DNA of 64,000 bases from JBGRQA01 sp041725895 (lineage in GTDB: Bacteria > Bacteroidota > Bacteroidia > Bacteroidales > Marinifilaceae): positions 1-64,000 of the forward strand of contig JBGRQA010000025.1 of the NCBI GenBank assembly GCA_041725895.1, read 5' to 3'. Positions within the stretch are counted from its first letter, which is position 1, and every line of letters starts with the position of its first letter. The translations under genes and the position numbers were made by a program. Below are positions 52,384 to 61,523 of this stretch, piece by piece. The notes under the pieces were generated by a model. That model was not told the DNA's origin. It worked only from the letters and a program-made list of their open reading frames with translations, and searched no databases.

Positions 52384-54138
52384 CTAGTTAATCGCAACAA
52401 TTGATCCTTTGACCACAGTTTGGCCACTTGATGACAATTCGGCCCCGGCCCCCCCTTCAGCCTTAAACTGTGCCTGAGACTTCAGATTTATATTTATTCC
52501 TTCCATATTGATGTCTCCACTTGCTTTGATATTAATATCCGCAGCACTTTCCAAACTTATCCCATCGGGAGTCAAATCAACTTTGTTTCCGTTTTCATCC
52601 AAAACATTAATGGCTCCCTCTTTTTCACTTATGATGATGGAATTCCCCTTGGGCGTTTGGATGGTAACACTTACCTTATCATCATCGAATAGCAATTTCA
52701 TTCCACTGCGGGTTGTGATCCCTTTTCCGTTGTTTCCTTCTTCCGCCGCAACAGGCGATGGTTTTGCACTACTGAACATTGAGCCCAATATTACCGGATC
52801 GCGGGGATCATCATTGAAAAAACCCACCACCACCTCATCATCAATTTCAGGCCGAAAAACCCACCCCCGCTCTTTTCCTGCTTCCAACGTAGTCATTCGT
52901 GCCCAAACACCTTCGCTTTTCCCATCAATAATGGGAAGCCTCACCCGGATGCGATCCTCTCCATCAGGATCTTCGTGAATATTGGTCACTACACCAACTT
53001 GAAGGCCATGAACACCGGGAACCATTCCTGCGGCAGGCAAATCCATTATATTACTATACCGATTGGCAAACCAATCCTTGTCCAGTCCAAACTCAATATC
53101 GGTATACCAGATCGACTTACTGGTAACCCGATGAGAAATGGAGGAAACAAAAGCAACACCATTGAATCGATCTCCAAAACCGGCTAGTTCGATAATATCG
53201 CCAGGGCTAATATTGCTAAATCCCTGGATCTTCACTTTGCCTCTGATCTTGGCCAAACGGCTTCGCATCATTTGTGCCCCCGCCCATGCCCTTAACTCAT
53301 CATTGGTAACCCGGCCGGTATGTTGCAGCAATAGTTCTTTGGGGCCTGCAACCCCTGCCATGTCAGCAGCCAAACAATTCCCTTGCTCAGTAATCTCCGG
53401 ATCAGCCCCCGCCTCCTCAACAATCGCCTGATCGGTCATATCCCAGGAACTACTTTTCACTGCAGTATACTGATCCCGCGCATCCATACCCGCTTCAAAT
53501 TCGTATACATTGTGACCGTACACCAGCTTAACGAAGGGTTTCTGGGCGAAATCAGGAGCCTTAACAGTTACCTCACTGTTATCCACAAGCACCAGTTTCC
53601 CATTCACCTCTGACCGGGAAACAATAAAATCCCAATCCGAAACATGGTGTTGCACCATTTCGGCATGGATAACATCGGTCGCTTCCACATTACAAGTCAA
53701 CCCGTATTTCCCAATAATTTCCTCAAACATCTCACCATCGGAAATCTTTTCAAAATACTTGCTCCTCCTTCCAATTGTCATCTTAACCGCCTCATCCTTC
53801 AGATCAATGATAAGCCGGGAAGGTTTATCCTTTTTCGCTTCAATACTATGTTTTACAATAATGCCCTTAAATAGAATAGCTTCATCGGAACGATAGCCTC
53901 CCTTAATCACCACTTCCTTGCCTGGCAAAAACATTTTCCCCGAACTGAGCTCAAAATCCTCATGCGCAACGCTTCCGTCAAAAATTATTATTCGGGCCGC
54001 AGGAATTTTATTCACCTTTTTTACCACACAGATAGTATCAAGCCCAAGTGCTCCCCCCACCTCCTGACTGTCTACAAGGAGGGTAAAAGTCGCCAGACCT
54101 GTTTCGGCTTGAGTAGGAATATTTCGTGTATCAGTCAT
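52384..54138 (-). CDS. VgrG/Afp8-like spike protein
   Basis: This is a 584-residue fusion of gp27- and gp5-like parts. The N-terminal half (about 15-330) is the gp27-like hub with R-I-I-I-F-D-G and W-D-F-I-V-S-R-S-E. An OB-fold at about 355-440 has V-V-T-N-I-H-E-D-P-D-G-E-D-R-I-R-V-R. The C-terminal (about 500-580) repeats of alternating hydrophobic residues (I-K-A-S-G-D-I-N-M-E-G) form the needle. There is no lysozyme domain. The ATG at 54138 overlaps the LysM gene's stop by 8 bases; the longer reading is not supported by relatives. Confidence 0.9.
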   Translation of the reverse strand: MTDTRNIPTQAETGLATFTLLVDSQEVGGALGLDTICVVKKVNKIPAARIIIFDGSVAHEDFELSSGKMFLPGKEVVIKGGYRSDEAILFKGIIVKHSIEAKKDKPSRLIIDLKDEAVKMTIGRRSKYFEKISDGEMFEEIIGKYGLTCNVEATDVIHAEMVQHHVSDWDFIVSRSEVNGKLVLVDNSEVTVKAPDFAQKPFVKLVYGHNVYEFEAGMDARDQYTAVKSSSWDMTDQAIVEEAGADPEITEQGNCLAADMAGVAGPKELLLQHTGRVTNDELRAWAGAQMMRSRLAKIRGKVKIQGFSNISPGDIIELAGFGDRFNGVAFVSSISHRVTSKSIWYTDIEFGLDKDWFANRYSNIMDLPAAGMVPGVHGLQVGVVTNIHEDPDGEDRIRVRLPIIDGKSEGVWARMTTLEAGKERGWVFRPEIDDEVVVGFFNDDPRDPVILGSMFSSAKPSPVAAEEGNNGKGITTRSGMKLLFDDDKVSVTIQTPKGNSIIISEKEGAINVLDENGNKVDLTPDGISLESAADINIKASGDINMEGININLKSQAQFKAEGGAGAELSSSGQTVVKGSIVAIN

Positions 54139-54868
54139 TTTCTTTTTTATCAATTGGAGGCAAAACAAGTCTTGTTCCCGGTTCTAGTTTCCTAAAATTA
54201 TTGATGTTGTTCACCCGGGCAATTTCCAGATACAGTAAGGGATTACCATATACTTTATGGGCAATTAAAGGAAGTGTCTCCCCCTCCTTCACCAGCCTGT
54301 AATGGGTTAAATCGGGGGATTGTTTCCTTGCTTTGGCCGCTTGCTCGGGTGGTGATACCGATTGCTTAAAATTGGCATTTACAGTAGCCCTCAACGGTGC
54401 ACCCGAAGAATGAAAAAGCTTATAGGTAACCGTAGCACTTTCCAAAACCCCCTGAAAGAGAAAAGTGCCCCAACTCAACTCAAGAAAGTTAGGCTCATGA
54501 GTCGAACTATTAAGCCCCTGGGTAATAGCCAGAAATTCATCGATTTGATTCTGTACATAGCCCTTTTCTTTAACCTTCGAAGCCAGATCAATCGAGGGAC
54601 CACCAACTCCGGAAACACCGGTTCCGTCAAACAGAAATTCAAAAGAAACACTGTCTGATTTCAACCGCCGGAACGATTGGCTATCCGCATTTCCTCCCTG
54701 AGGAGATTTTGGTACCCACACCGATTTGAAATCTTGACTGAATGTATTGGGATTGTACATTACCGAAAAGGTCTTTCCTGTTGCCTCCTCAAAGTCCTCA
54801 TCTTTGTATGCGGTAATCTTCAATTTAGCAACCTCAGCCAATCCATCCATAAGATCAGTCAGTCCCAT
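54131..54868 (-). CDS. LysM-containing eCIS protein (Afp7-like)
   Basis: This 245-residue protein is in the Afp7/Pvc7 slot next to the spike gene. The N-terminal region (about 10-175) resembles the tail-protein X/gp53-like family found in contractile tails. A LysM motif at the C-terminus (about 190-240) contains T-H-Y-R-L-V-K-E-G-E-T-L-P and P-G-T-R-L-V-L-P-P. In relatives it joins the tube to the baseplate hub. It starts at the DUF5908 stop codon (TGATG overlap). Confidence 0.88.
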   Translation of the reverse strand: MGLTDLMDGLAEVAKLKITAYKDEDFEEATGKTFSVMYNPNTFSQDFKSVWVPKSPQGGNADSQSFRRLKSDSVSFEFLFDGTGVSGVGGPSIDLASKVKEKGYVQNQIDEFLAITQGLNSSTHEPNFLELSWGTFLFQGVLESATVTYKLFHSSGAPLRATVNANFKQSVSPPEQAAKARKQSPDLTHYRLVKEGETLPLIAHKVYGNPLLYLEIARVNNINNFRKLEPGTRLVLPPIDKKEND

Positions 54869-55032
54869 CAGCGTTCATTTTTATCATTAATCATTTGAAT
54901 GATCATATCCAGATGATCGGCACAACAATTATTTTCTTCCCGATCTCCCGATTCAGACTTCGATTCCGAATTTTTATTCACAACTTCATCTACTGTCGCT
55001 CGGATCACAAGTTCTTTAATTTCTATTGGCAT
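54868..55032 (-). CDS. DUF5908 small protein
   Basis: A 54-residue protein that translates as MPIEIKELVIRA followed by an acidic/Ser-rich middle and an E-N-N-C-C-A-D-H helix ending in M-I-N-D-K-N-E-R. The P-I-E-I-K-E-L-x-I-R-A opening is the hallmark of DUF5908, a family of short proteins coded between the tube and LysM genes in Bacteroidota eCIS loci. The start codon lies six bases after the stop of the Afp5-like gene, and the stop overlaps the LysM gene's start by one base. Function unknown; possibly an assembly factor. Confidence 0.8.
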   Translation of the reverse strand: MPIEIKELVIRATVDEVVNKNSESKSESGDREENNCCADHLDMIIQMINDKNER

Positions 55033-55038
55033 AGCTCT

Positions 55039-55506
55039 TTATAATAATGATGTTACATCCAGGCGCCTGAAATACTGATAGGCAAATTCGATGCTTTCAA
55101 TAACAATGGTTGCCTCTTCCGCATTAAAATCAGAGATACTCCATTTCACTGGCCAGGCTTTGATAAAGTTCCACCCCTGAATGGGAAGGTGATCTCCATT
55201 CATCAGAATTACGGTAATATCATGAGCTTCGAAGGAATAACTCTCCACCGATTCCCTGAACCATTGCATAAGCTGAGATCCTACCAGCATCCCCCTTTTC
55301 ATTACAAGGTTTGGATAGGTTACCGGATTGGGTAACTTATGTTTGAAACGGTTTTCGCCCCCTTCATGATATTCCTCTATACCGACTTCAGCATTGATGC
55401 CCGATATGGACTGAAATCCAATATCGGGTATTCCCGGATACTTCAACAACAGCCCTTCGAACCGTACAAGAAAATGAAACCCTACCGGTGGATAATGTAT
55501 CGCCAT
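55039..55506 (-). CDS. Afp5-like tube protein (gp19 family)
   Basis: This is a 155-residue T4 gp19-like/phage tail protein. It opens with P-P-V-G-F-H-F-L-V-R-F and contains the family-typical N-L-V-M-K-R-G-M, W-F-R-E-S-V and I-Q-G-W-N-F-I-K-A-W-P motifs. In Afp and PVC the second tube protein caps the tube at the baseplate end. It lies 29 bases after the main tube gene. Confidence 0.92.
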   Translation of the reverse strand: MAIHYPPVGFHFLVRFEGLLLKYPGIPDIGFQSISGINAEVGIEEYHEGGENRFKHKLPNPVTYPNLVMKRGMLVGSQLMQWFRESVESYSFEAHDITVILMNGDHLPIQGWNFIKAWPVKWSISDFNAEEATIVIESIEFAYQYFRRLDVTSLL

Positions 55507-55535
55507 AATTTCTCTTAGATTCCTTAACTCTCCGT

Positions 55536-55970
55536 TTAAGAGAACTCAATGCTTAGTCCTTCGTGGCACAATTCAATACTTTCCACGGCAACCTCGTTTC
55601 CCGTTGAATTCAAAGAGGGACCTTCCACTTTGCAGGGATATGCTTCCTTTACTTTCCATGAAACAACTGGAGTGTGTTCCTCATTCATCAAAGTAATGGT
55701 TAAGTCACGTCTTTCAATTCTATTCAGCTTCACAGTATTGAGCCATTGGAAAAACTCGTTATCGCCCTGAAACATCCCACGTTTGAGAGTGATATTGGAA
55801 TATTGCGGTATGCCAGGCATTTTGGTAACCTGATACTCAAGGGAACTCCCCTCCCGGTAATCGATATTCTGTAACTCTACTGTAAGTCCAGATACTTCGG
55901 TAAAACCAATCCGGGTTCCCCCCCATTCTACCTGAAAATGAAAAACACTAACTGGATAATTAATAGCCAT
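55536..55970 (-). CDS. Afp1-like inner tube protein (Hcp/gp19 family)
   Basis: This is a 144-residue tube monomer. The opening Y-P-V-S-V-F-H-F-Q-V-E-W is followed by F-T-E-V-S-G-L-T-V-E, N-I-T-L-K-R-G-M-F and W-K-V-K-E-A-Y-P-C-K motifs shared by Afp1/Pvc1 tubes and T6SS Hcp folds. It stacks as hexamer rings to form the hollow tube that carries cargo. It follows the two sheath genes, the usual order. Confidence 0.93.
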   Translation of the reverse strand: MAINYPVSVFHFQVEWGGTRIGFTEVSGLTVELQNIDYREGSSLEYQVTKMPGIPQYSNITLKRGMFQGDNEFFQWLNTVKLNRIERRDLTITLMNEEHTPVVSWKVKEAYPCKVEGPSLNSTGNEVAVESIELCHEGLSIEFS

Positions 55971-56012
55971 AACTATATTATTAAAGATTTAATTTATTGG
56001 TTTAAATACAAC

Positions 56013-57401
56013 TTATGATTCCTGCAGCTTATGCGAAAACTTCAGGATAATGAACTCGGCAGGCCGAACAGCAGCAAGCCCTATTTCAATATTCATTCTC
56101 CCCTCGAGTAGGTCCTGCGAAGTCATGGTTTCTCCAAGCCCTACCTTTACAAAGAATGCATCTGCTGGTTTCGAACCGGCAAGTGCACCATCGCGCCAGA
56201 GAGAGGTCAGAAAATTCTCAATCATGGTTTTAGCTCGCAACCAGGTATTGGCATCGTTGGGCTCAAATACAACGAACTCCGTAGCCTTCTTTACCGATTC
56301 CTCAATAAAGATGTACAACCGCCTGACAGGAACATAGCGCCATTCATTATCGTTCCCGGCCAAAGTTCTTGCCCCCCACACCAGGGTTCCTTTTCCGGTA
56401 AAAGACCGAATTGCATTGATTGATTTTCCTGATGAAGCATCAATATTTAACAATTCCTGTTCCTCGTGGGTAATTTTTTGAACAGGACCAATCACTGAAT
56501 TGATTCCGACATTTGCGGGAGCTTTCCAAACACCCCGCTCCCGGTCAACCCGGGCATAAATCCCGGCAATTGCACCGCAGGGTGACAGATCAACAAACTT
56601 CTTTTTTATTTCGGCAATAATACTTCTATACAAACTCGGCTCCGAAGCAGAAAGATCTGATAGTTTCGCATTGGCAAGAGAAGCAATTGTACCATCACCT
56701 GTTTGGTTATGAGTATTTACCTTCACCACTTTCTCATCATAACTATAATTTAGCGAAGTTTTCAAAAATGGATAGTAAGCCGCTCCGTATTTCAAATACT
56801 CCATTCCAAGTTCGGTTCTAAAAGTTTTGGCATCGGAACCATACATATCGACAATAGTAAACCTGTCCTGCAATTTATTACAATGGGCCAAAGCTTCCTT
56901 CACTACCACCCCGTATTTCGTAATTGTATCCAGCGAGACAGCATCAGGGAATACCAACAAAGTGGGTTCATCCACTGTTTCGAGCACCTTAATCCCTTTC
57001 CTGATTTTCTCCTCATTCACTCCGGAAGAGTAATCTCCTACAGAAACAATGTAACAATCGCCTCCTCCATTGTTAAAAAACATTTGCAACTGGTAATACA
57101 TCTTAAACTCGGAGACATTGGGCAAAGTAACCCCAATGGACCTGCCCACAACTTCGTTACGGGAGTTAATGGTGTCACTCAATACAACATGAAAAGGTTC
57201 ACTGTTTGGACCACCGAATATTTCCTTGAATTCCAATAAGGAGGATATCCTGACTGCAGTGTCCGACACATTCGTGCCTTCCTTTAATGCTGTGTTGGTA
57301 TACCCAATAAAAGCGGGTATGGCGGTTTCCACTGCCGCAACGGAAGCAGGCAGTGAGGAGGTTTCTTCAACATAGACTCCTGGTGTTTTATAATTTGCCA
57401 T
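56013..57401 (-). CDS. Contractile sheath protein 1
   Basis: This 462-residue tail sheath protein (Afp2-4/Pvc2-4 class) has an N-terminal strand Y-K-T-P-G-V-Y-V-E-E, a compact domain (about 20-240), and the highly conserved C-terminal sheath domain. That domain carries G-V-W-K-A-P-A-N, L-V-W-G-A-R-T-L, E-W-R-Y-V-P-V-R-R and the final F-I-I-L-K-F-S-H-K-L-Q-E. Contraction of this sheath drives the tube through the target envelope. It lacks the insertion found in sheath protein 2. Confidence 0.95.
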   Translation of the reverse strand: MANYKTPGVYVEETSSLPASVAAVETAIPAFIGYTNTALKEGTNVSDTAVRISSLLEFKEIFGGPNSEPFHVVLSDTINSRNEVVGRSIGVTLPNVSEFKMYYQLQMFFNNGGGDCYIVSVGDYSSGVNEEKIRKGIKVLETVDEPTLLVFPDAVSLDTITKYGVVVKEALAHCNKLQDRFTIVDMYGSDAKTFRTELGMEYLKYGAAYYPFLKTSLNYSYDEKVVKVNTHNQTGDGTIASLANAKLSDLSASEPSLYRSIIAEIKKKFVDLSPCGAIAGIYARVDRERGVWKAPANVGINSVIGPVQKITHEEQELLNIDASSGKSINAIRSFTGKGTLVWGARTLAGNDNEWRYVPVRRLYIFIEESVKKATEFVVFEPNDANTWLRAKTMIENFLTSLWRDGALAGSKPADAFFVKVGLGETMTSQDLLEGRMNIEIGLAAVRPAEFIILKFSHKLQES

Positions 57402-57438
57402 ATTCTTACGATTGATGTTGTAATCAACTAATTTAATT

Positions 57439-59202
57439 TTATGATTCCTGCAGCTTATGAGAGAACTTTAGAATAATAAATTCTGCAGGTCTCACAGCAG
57501 CCATCCCAATTTCAATGTTCATCCTTCCCTCGAGAATATCCTGCGAAGTCATAGTCTCCCCAAGACCAATCTTCACAAAAAAGGCTTGCTCAGCTTTGGC
57601 ACCCGAAAGCGCTCCATCCCTCCATAATTTTCCAAGGAAATTTTCGATCATAGTCTTGGCTCGCAGCCATGTTTTGCCATCATTGGGTTCAAACACCACA
57701 AATTCAGTAGCTTTTTTCACCGACTCCTCTACAAAATTGAATAACCTTCGGACAGGTACATAACGCCACTCATTATCGTTGCCAGCCAAAGTTCTGGCCC
57801 CCCATACCAGACACCCTTTTCCGGAAAACTTTCTGATCACATTGATGGATTTTCCGGATGTTGGATCAATATTCAGATCCTCTTGCTGCTCCTTGGTAAC
57901 CAAAACGGAAGGCTCTTTCACCAGTCTCAGGCTAACATTTGCAGGAGCTTTCCAAACACCCCGTTCATGGTCAACTCGTGCATACACACCCGCCAATGCG
58001 GCCGAGGGATACAAAACAATTTCGTGTTGTTTTTTGATCTCCCTGACAATGGCATTGTAAAGATTTTTGTCAGGCGCTATACCATCAGAGCCACCGGTAA
58101 GGCTTGAACCAGAAAGGGCAATTCCAACTCCGCTACCGCTATCGGTATAAACCAATGCAATACCATTCCCCTTACTTCCAGGCACAGCGGTAATTGTAAT
58201 TACATTGGATGCCCTGGCAGCAGTATATGCCGGATCGTTAAAGTTCGTAATGGCGTTAAGCAAAGATGTAGCCGCCTGAATATTGGTATTGCCAGCTTGC
58301 CAGTCCTGGCCTTCCCCCTCGGTAAAAGTATGCCCATTGATGGTTACAATATCACTTGCCAATTTGGAAGAATCGTCGATAGTAATTGTGCCTGTTGCAG
58401 CCAAAGGAGTATTGTCACCCATTCGTACATTTTCCAGATTTTTACCTCCTGTAAAGATACCTCCGGTCCTGCTATCGGTAATTTCCACACTCCTATTCTC
58501 AAAATGAAGATCCAAAGTGGTCCTAAGGGAGGGATAGTAGCAAGCTCCGTAATTCAGGTAATCCAAACCAACATCTGCCCTGAAACCATCTCCATCCTCC
58601 CTTGCAGTTCCTCCAAGCACAGCCGCATCCATAAGCGCAAAACGATCCTGGAGTTTATTGCACTGAATCAACATAGCATCATTCATGGTTTTCCGGTTCA
58701 CAGCACTCAATTGCATCGCTTCAGGTACCAAAAGCAGAGTCACCTCATCCTCTTTTTCCACGGCAAGTAATCCAGCCTTAAGCTCGGCACCCCGAATCAA
58801 GGAGGTTGGATCATTCGGTAATGCTTGATCCGTATAACTCCCAACAGAAACCACGTAACAGGGGCCGCCGCCATTACCGAAATACATCACCATACTGTAA
58901 TACAAGCTGTAAGGTGAAAACCTGGCGGATTTGGCAAAAGAAATGTTCGTGTTTTCCTCTGTAGAATCCTTTCCGCTAAGTATCACCGAAAGCTTTTCCT
59001 TAAATGCTCCACCAAATATCTCCTCAAATTCCAACATAGAGGTAATTCTCACAGGAGTATTCACTGCCAGTGCCTCCCCTTTCTTTGTTCTTCTTTCGGT
59101 GTAACCGATGAATGCAGGAATTGCAGTGGCAACCGGAGCCACCGAGACAGGTAACTTCGATATTTCCTCAACATAAACACCGGGAGCTTTGTAGTTGGCC
59201 AT
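57439..59202 (-). CDS. Contractile sheath protein 2 with inserted domain
   Basis: This is a 587-residue sheath with the same conserved N- and C-terminal domains as sheath 1, including an identical ending F-S-H-K-L-Q-E-S. An extra roughly 115 residues sit in the middle (about 260-375). The insert has the pattern I-V-T-I-N-G-H-T-F-T-E-G, then N-V-I-T-I-T-A, S-K-G-N-G-I and S-L-T-G-G-S-D-G. This resembles a beta-rich domain found in many phage tail proteins. It would face outward on the sheath, judging from sheath structures. Two sheath types are normal for eCIS. Confidence 0.95.
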   Translation of the reverse strand: MANYKAPGVYVEEISKLPVSVAPVATAIPAFIGYTERRTKKGEALAVNTPVRITSMLEFEEIFGGAFKEKLSVILSGKDSTEENTNISFAKSARFSPYSLYYSMVMYFGNGGGPCYVVSVGSYTDQALPNDPTSLIRGAELKAGLLAVEKEDEVTLLLVPEAMQLSAVNRKTMNDAMLIQCNKLQDRFALMDAAVLGGTAREDGDGFRADVGLDYLNYGACYYPSLRTTLDLHFENRSVEITDSRTGGIFTGGKNLENVRMGDNTPLAATGTITIDDSSKLASDIVTINGHTFTEGEGQDWQAGNTNIQAATSLLNAITNFNDPAYTAARASNVITITAVPGSKGNGIALVYTDSGSGVGIALSGSSLTGGSDGIAPDKNLYNAIVREIKKQHEIVLYPSAALAGVYARVDHERGVWKAPANVSLRLVKEPSVLVTKEQQEDLNIDPTSGKSINVIRKFSGKGCLVWGARTLAGNDNEWRYVPVRRLFNFVEESVKKATEFVVFEPNDGKTWLRAKTMIENFLGKLWRDGALSGAKAEQAFFVKIGLGETMTSQDILEGRMNIEIGMAAVRPAEFIILKFSHKLQES

Positions 59203-59248
59203 AATGCTATACTTTTATTTGTTTTTACATTGATTTCCTTTACTTCTC

Positions 59249-60688
59249 CTAAATAAATATGTATACTTCCGATTCCAATTGACCGGCAAATTCTTTCCTT
59301 ATTTCCTGACGTGAGGGATTTGGTAGATTGGCAACAATTGTTTGGTTGTCTGAAGCTTGCTGCAATTCTACATTGAGTTTGGGATATTCAAAAAAAGGAA
59401 TTGCTTTTGTTGACCTAAAAACCAATGTTTGAAAACCTTGCACCAGAATATCATATTCTAATTTCTCTACAGAAACACTCGCCTTTTCGTTTGCAAGAAT
59501 CGCCTCCTCCAGAGCAAGTACAGTTTCCGACGGAGATTCCCCCCTCCGAAAATCAATTCCCTCCGTAAAATCAATTCCGTTGATACTTACGGTATAATCT
59601 GTAACATCATTATTGATAAGGGTAAGAGTTCCCCTGGCTTTCACGCCCTCTTTTCCGTCGGCTAATGTTTTTCCCGACAAGGAAATAGCCCGATGTTCTC
59701 CTCCTTCGGAATATCCCAGTTCGATTGAATTCCCGGATGTCCCGGAATCAAGGGCCGTAAGCTCAATACTGGCGCAGATCCGTACAAAATCATTTTGGGA
59801 ATAAGGTGAACCATTTACTGCTCCCAAATCTTTTATCACCAGGGCATCCGAAGAAAAGTCGATGTTCTGACTCTTGTTCACTACAAAGTATCTCCAGTAA
59901 GTAGCGGCCCTGCAAAAGTTCAATTCATATTCTTCGGTCTCACCGTACAGATGATCCGTTGCGGTATCGTACAGAATATCCACGATTCCCAGAACATTTT
60001 GTTTCGCCAGTAAATCGTCAACATAAATATTTTCCACCTTCAAGATGGAAGTACCTGTCTCATCCCAAATAGTAATTGTATATCTTCCTTTCGGCTTGAA
60101 TCGCAGATCCACCTGCTGGATAAAAGCATTGTCCGAATCAACACTAAGTTCCAGGGTTGTTGGAAAAGCTGTACCATCCGTTTCTTTGCCTATTGAAACA
60201 GGATTACCATCCCTATCGCTTACCCTCATTAATACATTTGTCGGATTTCCATCCAGGGTAAATGAGTAGGTAAATAACTGTCCTCTTAAGGAGTCTAAAA
60301 GTTCGTGGGTAATGATCTCGGGATTGCCGGAATGATTCGAAGCTTTTCCGGGATCGTTTCTGAAGTACAGAATCTTAGGACCGCTGTACCTGCGGCCGGC
60401 CGAATCATTCAAACCGGTAACATTCAACATCTCCACAACCTTATCTGTTGCGATAACAAAGCTAAACCGCTGGTCAGCGTCCAATTCTACAAAAGGGGTA
60501 TTCTCCTTATCCTTTGCCCTATATAGAACTGTAACTCCATTTGCCAATCGTTTAAACAACATCCTGCCATTTTTCAGCAAATTTTCCGTTTCCCGGGTAG
60601 GAGATAAATGAACAAATCGATCACAACCATCCTTGAAATAGTTATGAGCAATTGCCAGGTTAAAGAGCCTTTTGTAGTTAATATTCAT
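59249..60688 (-). CDS. Unrecognised eCIS structural protein
   Basis: This 479-residue protein sits between sheath 2 and the tail terminator. I do not recognise a named family. Beta-rich pattern without signal peptide. A segment at about 300-430 has S-G-T-S-G-N-S-I-E-L, S-L-S-G-K-T-L and Y-T-V-S-I-N-G-I-D-F-T-E-G, the same kind of phage beta-domain as the sheath-2 insert. Its stop overlaps the neighbouring start by four bases, so it is part of the same operon. It could decorate the tail or join the cap; that is inference. Confidence 0.6.
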   Translation of the reverse strand: MNINYKRLFNLAIAHNYFKDGCDRFVHLSPTRETENLLKNGRMLFKRLANGVTVLYRAKDKENTPFVELDADQRFSFVIATDKVVEMLNVTGLNDSAGRRYSGPKILYFRNDPGKASNHSGNPEIITHELLDSLRGQLFTYSFTLDGNPTNVLMRVSDRDGNPVSIGKETDGTAFPTTLELSVDSDNAFIQQVDLRFKPKGRYTITIWDETGTSILKVENIYVDDLLAKQNVLGIVDILYDTATDHLYGETEEYELNFCRAATYWRYFVVNKSQNIDFSSDALVIKDLGAVNGSPYSQNDFVRICASIELTALDSGTSGNSIELGYSEGGEHRAISLSGKTLADGKEGVKARGTLTLINNDVTDYTVSINGIDFTEGIDFRRGESPSETVLALEEAILANEKASVSVEKLEYDILVQGFQTLVFRSTKAIPFFEYPKLNVELQQASDNQTIVANLPNPSRQEIRKEFAGQLESEVYIFI

Positions 60689-61296
60689 TTCGATATTGTT
60701 TTACTGCCAATCCCGATGTTTTCGATAGGTGCAACAGAGTCAAAGAATTCTTTCTCCTGGAATGTAACGAGCTTAAGCCGGTAGAGAACCGACGGCAGGT
60801 ATTTGGTTCCCACTACCGACCAGAAATTATAAAGTTGCTCAAAGGAGTAGGAATACAACTCCACAACAAGTTTATGAATGTTAGGATCCGTCTTAACCAA
60901 GGCGGGGGAATTCTCCCGGGTAAAAACATTTTTAGCCTGAAAAAAGGAAATGATAAAAGACAACTGCTTCAGTCCCTCCACATAATCGTCAGAAGAATCA
61001 TTTTCGATCTTGTCCTGAAAATTCGCAGAAATTAGAACATAGAGGTTGAGCTTTATTTCCGGGTTAAGGTATTCCACATTCCCCTCCCTATTGATCATTG
61101 ATGTTCTTTGCTCCTTGTATACCCTTTCTTCCTCTATGTTGATCAGAGATACTCCCAAGGATTTGTCGGGAATTACAACACCACTCTCCGTTGCCACACT
61201 GGTAAGGAAAACCCTGTCAACATCGGGAGTACCTGTCCTTTTCTTCAGGTACTCATTCAGTTCGTTGGTAATAAATGTCAGGCAAGTGTGTATCAT
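60685..61296 (-). CDS. Tail terminator (Afp16/DUF4255)
   Basis: This is a 203-residue DUF4255 protein: I-x-x-x-L-x-x-I-x-x-E-L-N at the start, G-V-S-L-I-N-I-E-E-E-R near 50, I-K-L-N-L-Y-V-L-I-S-A-N-F near 80-92 and L-P-S-V-L-Y-R-L-K-L near 165-175. Afp16/Pvc16 caps the distal end of tube and sheath and decides where assembly ends. It is followed directly by the structural genes. Confidence 0.92.
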   Translation of the reverse strand: MIHTCLTFITNELNEYLKKRTGTPDVDRVFLTSVATESGVVIPDKSLGVSLINIEEERVYKEQRTSMINREGNVEYLNPEIKLNLYVLISANFQDKIENDSSDDYVEGLKQLSFIISFFQAKNVFTRENSPALVKTDPNIHKLVVELYSYSFEQLYNFWSVVGTKYLPSVLYRLKLVTFQEKEFFDSVAPIENIGIGSKTISK

Positions 61297-61349
61297 TTCA
61301 AGAATATCTGTTTGATTTGATTCCTAAGGTATTCCACAGCTCCTTTCAA

Positions 61350-61523
61350 TTACTGAATCAATTCTTCACCATACTTTCTTTCCCAAAGGGACGATCCCAT
61401 ACTACTTCTCATTTTAGATAAAGTCAGGCAGCTATTCATTTTATAAGGTTCTCTGCTAAGGCAGTTATTTTTCAAGTTGCCCACATCCCCTATGGTTGTG
61501 CTTCTAGAAATTGATTGATTCAT
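61350..61523 (-). CDS. Candidate 57-aa small protein coupled to the caspase gene
   Basis: The ATG (61523-61521) follows the caspase stop TGA with no gap, and the ORF ends at TAA 61350. The peptide starts M-N-Q-S-I-S-R-S-T-T-I-G-D-V and ends W-E-R-K-Y-G-E-E-L-I-Q, polar and Ser/Lys-rich with two Cys. I know no family. The direct stop-start junction and the filling of an otherwise empty 227-base gap favour a real gene, but there is no comparative support. Confidence 0.4.
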   Translation of the reverse strand: MNQSISRSTTIGDVGNLKNNCLSREPYKMNSCLTLSKMRSSMGSSLWERKYGEELIQ

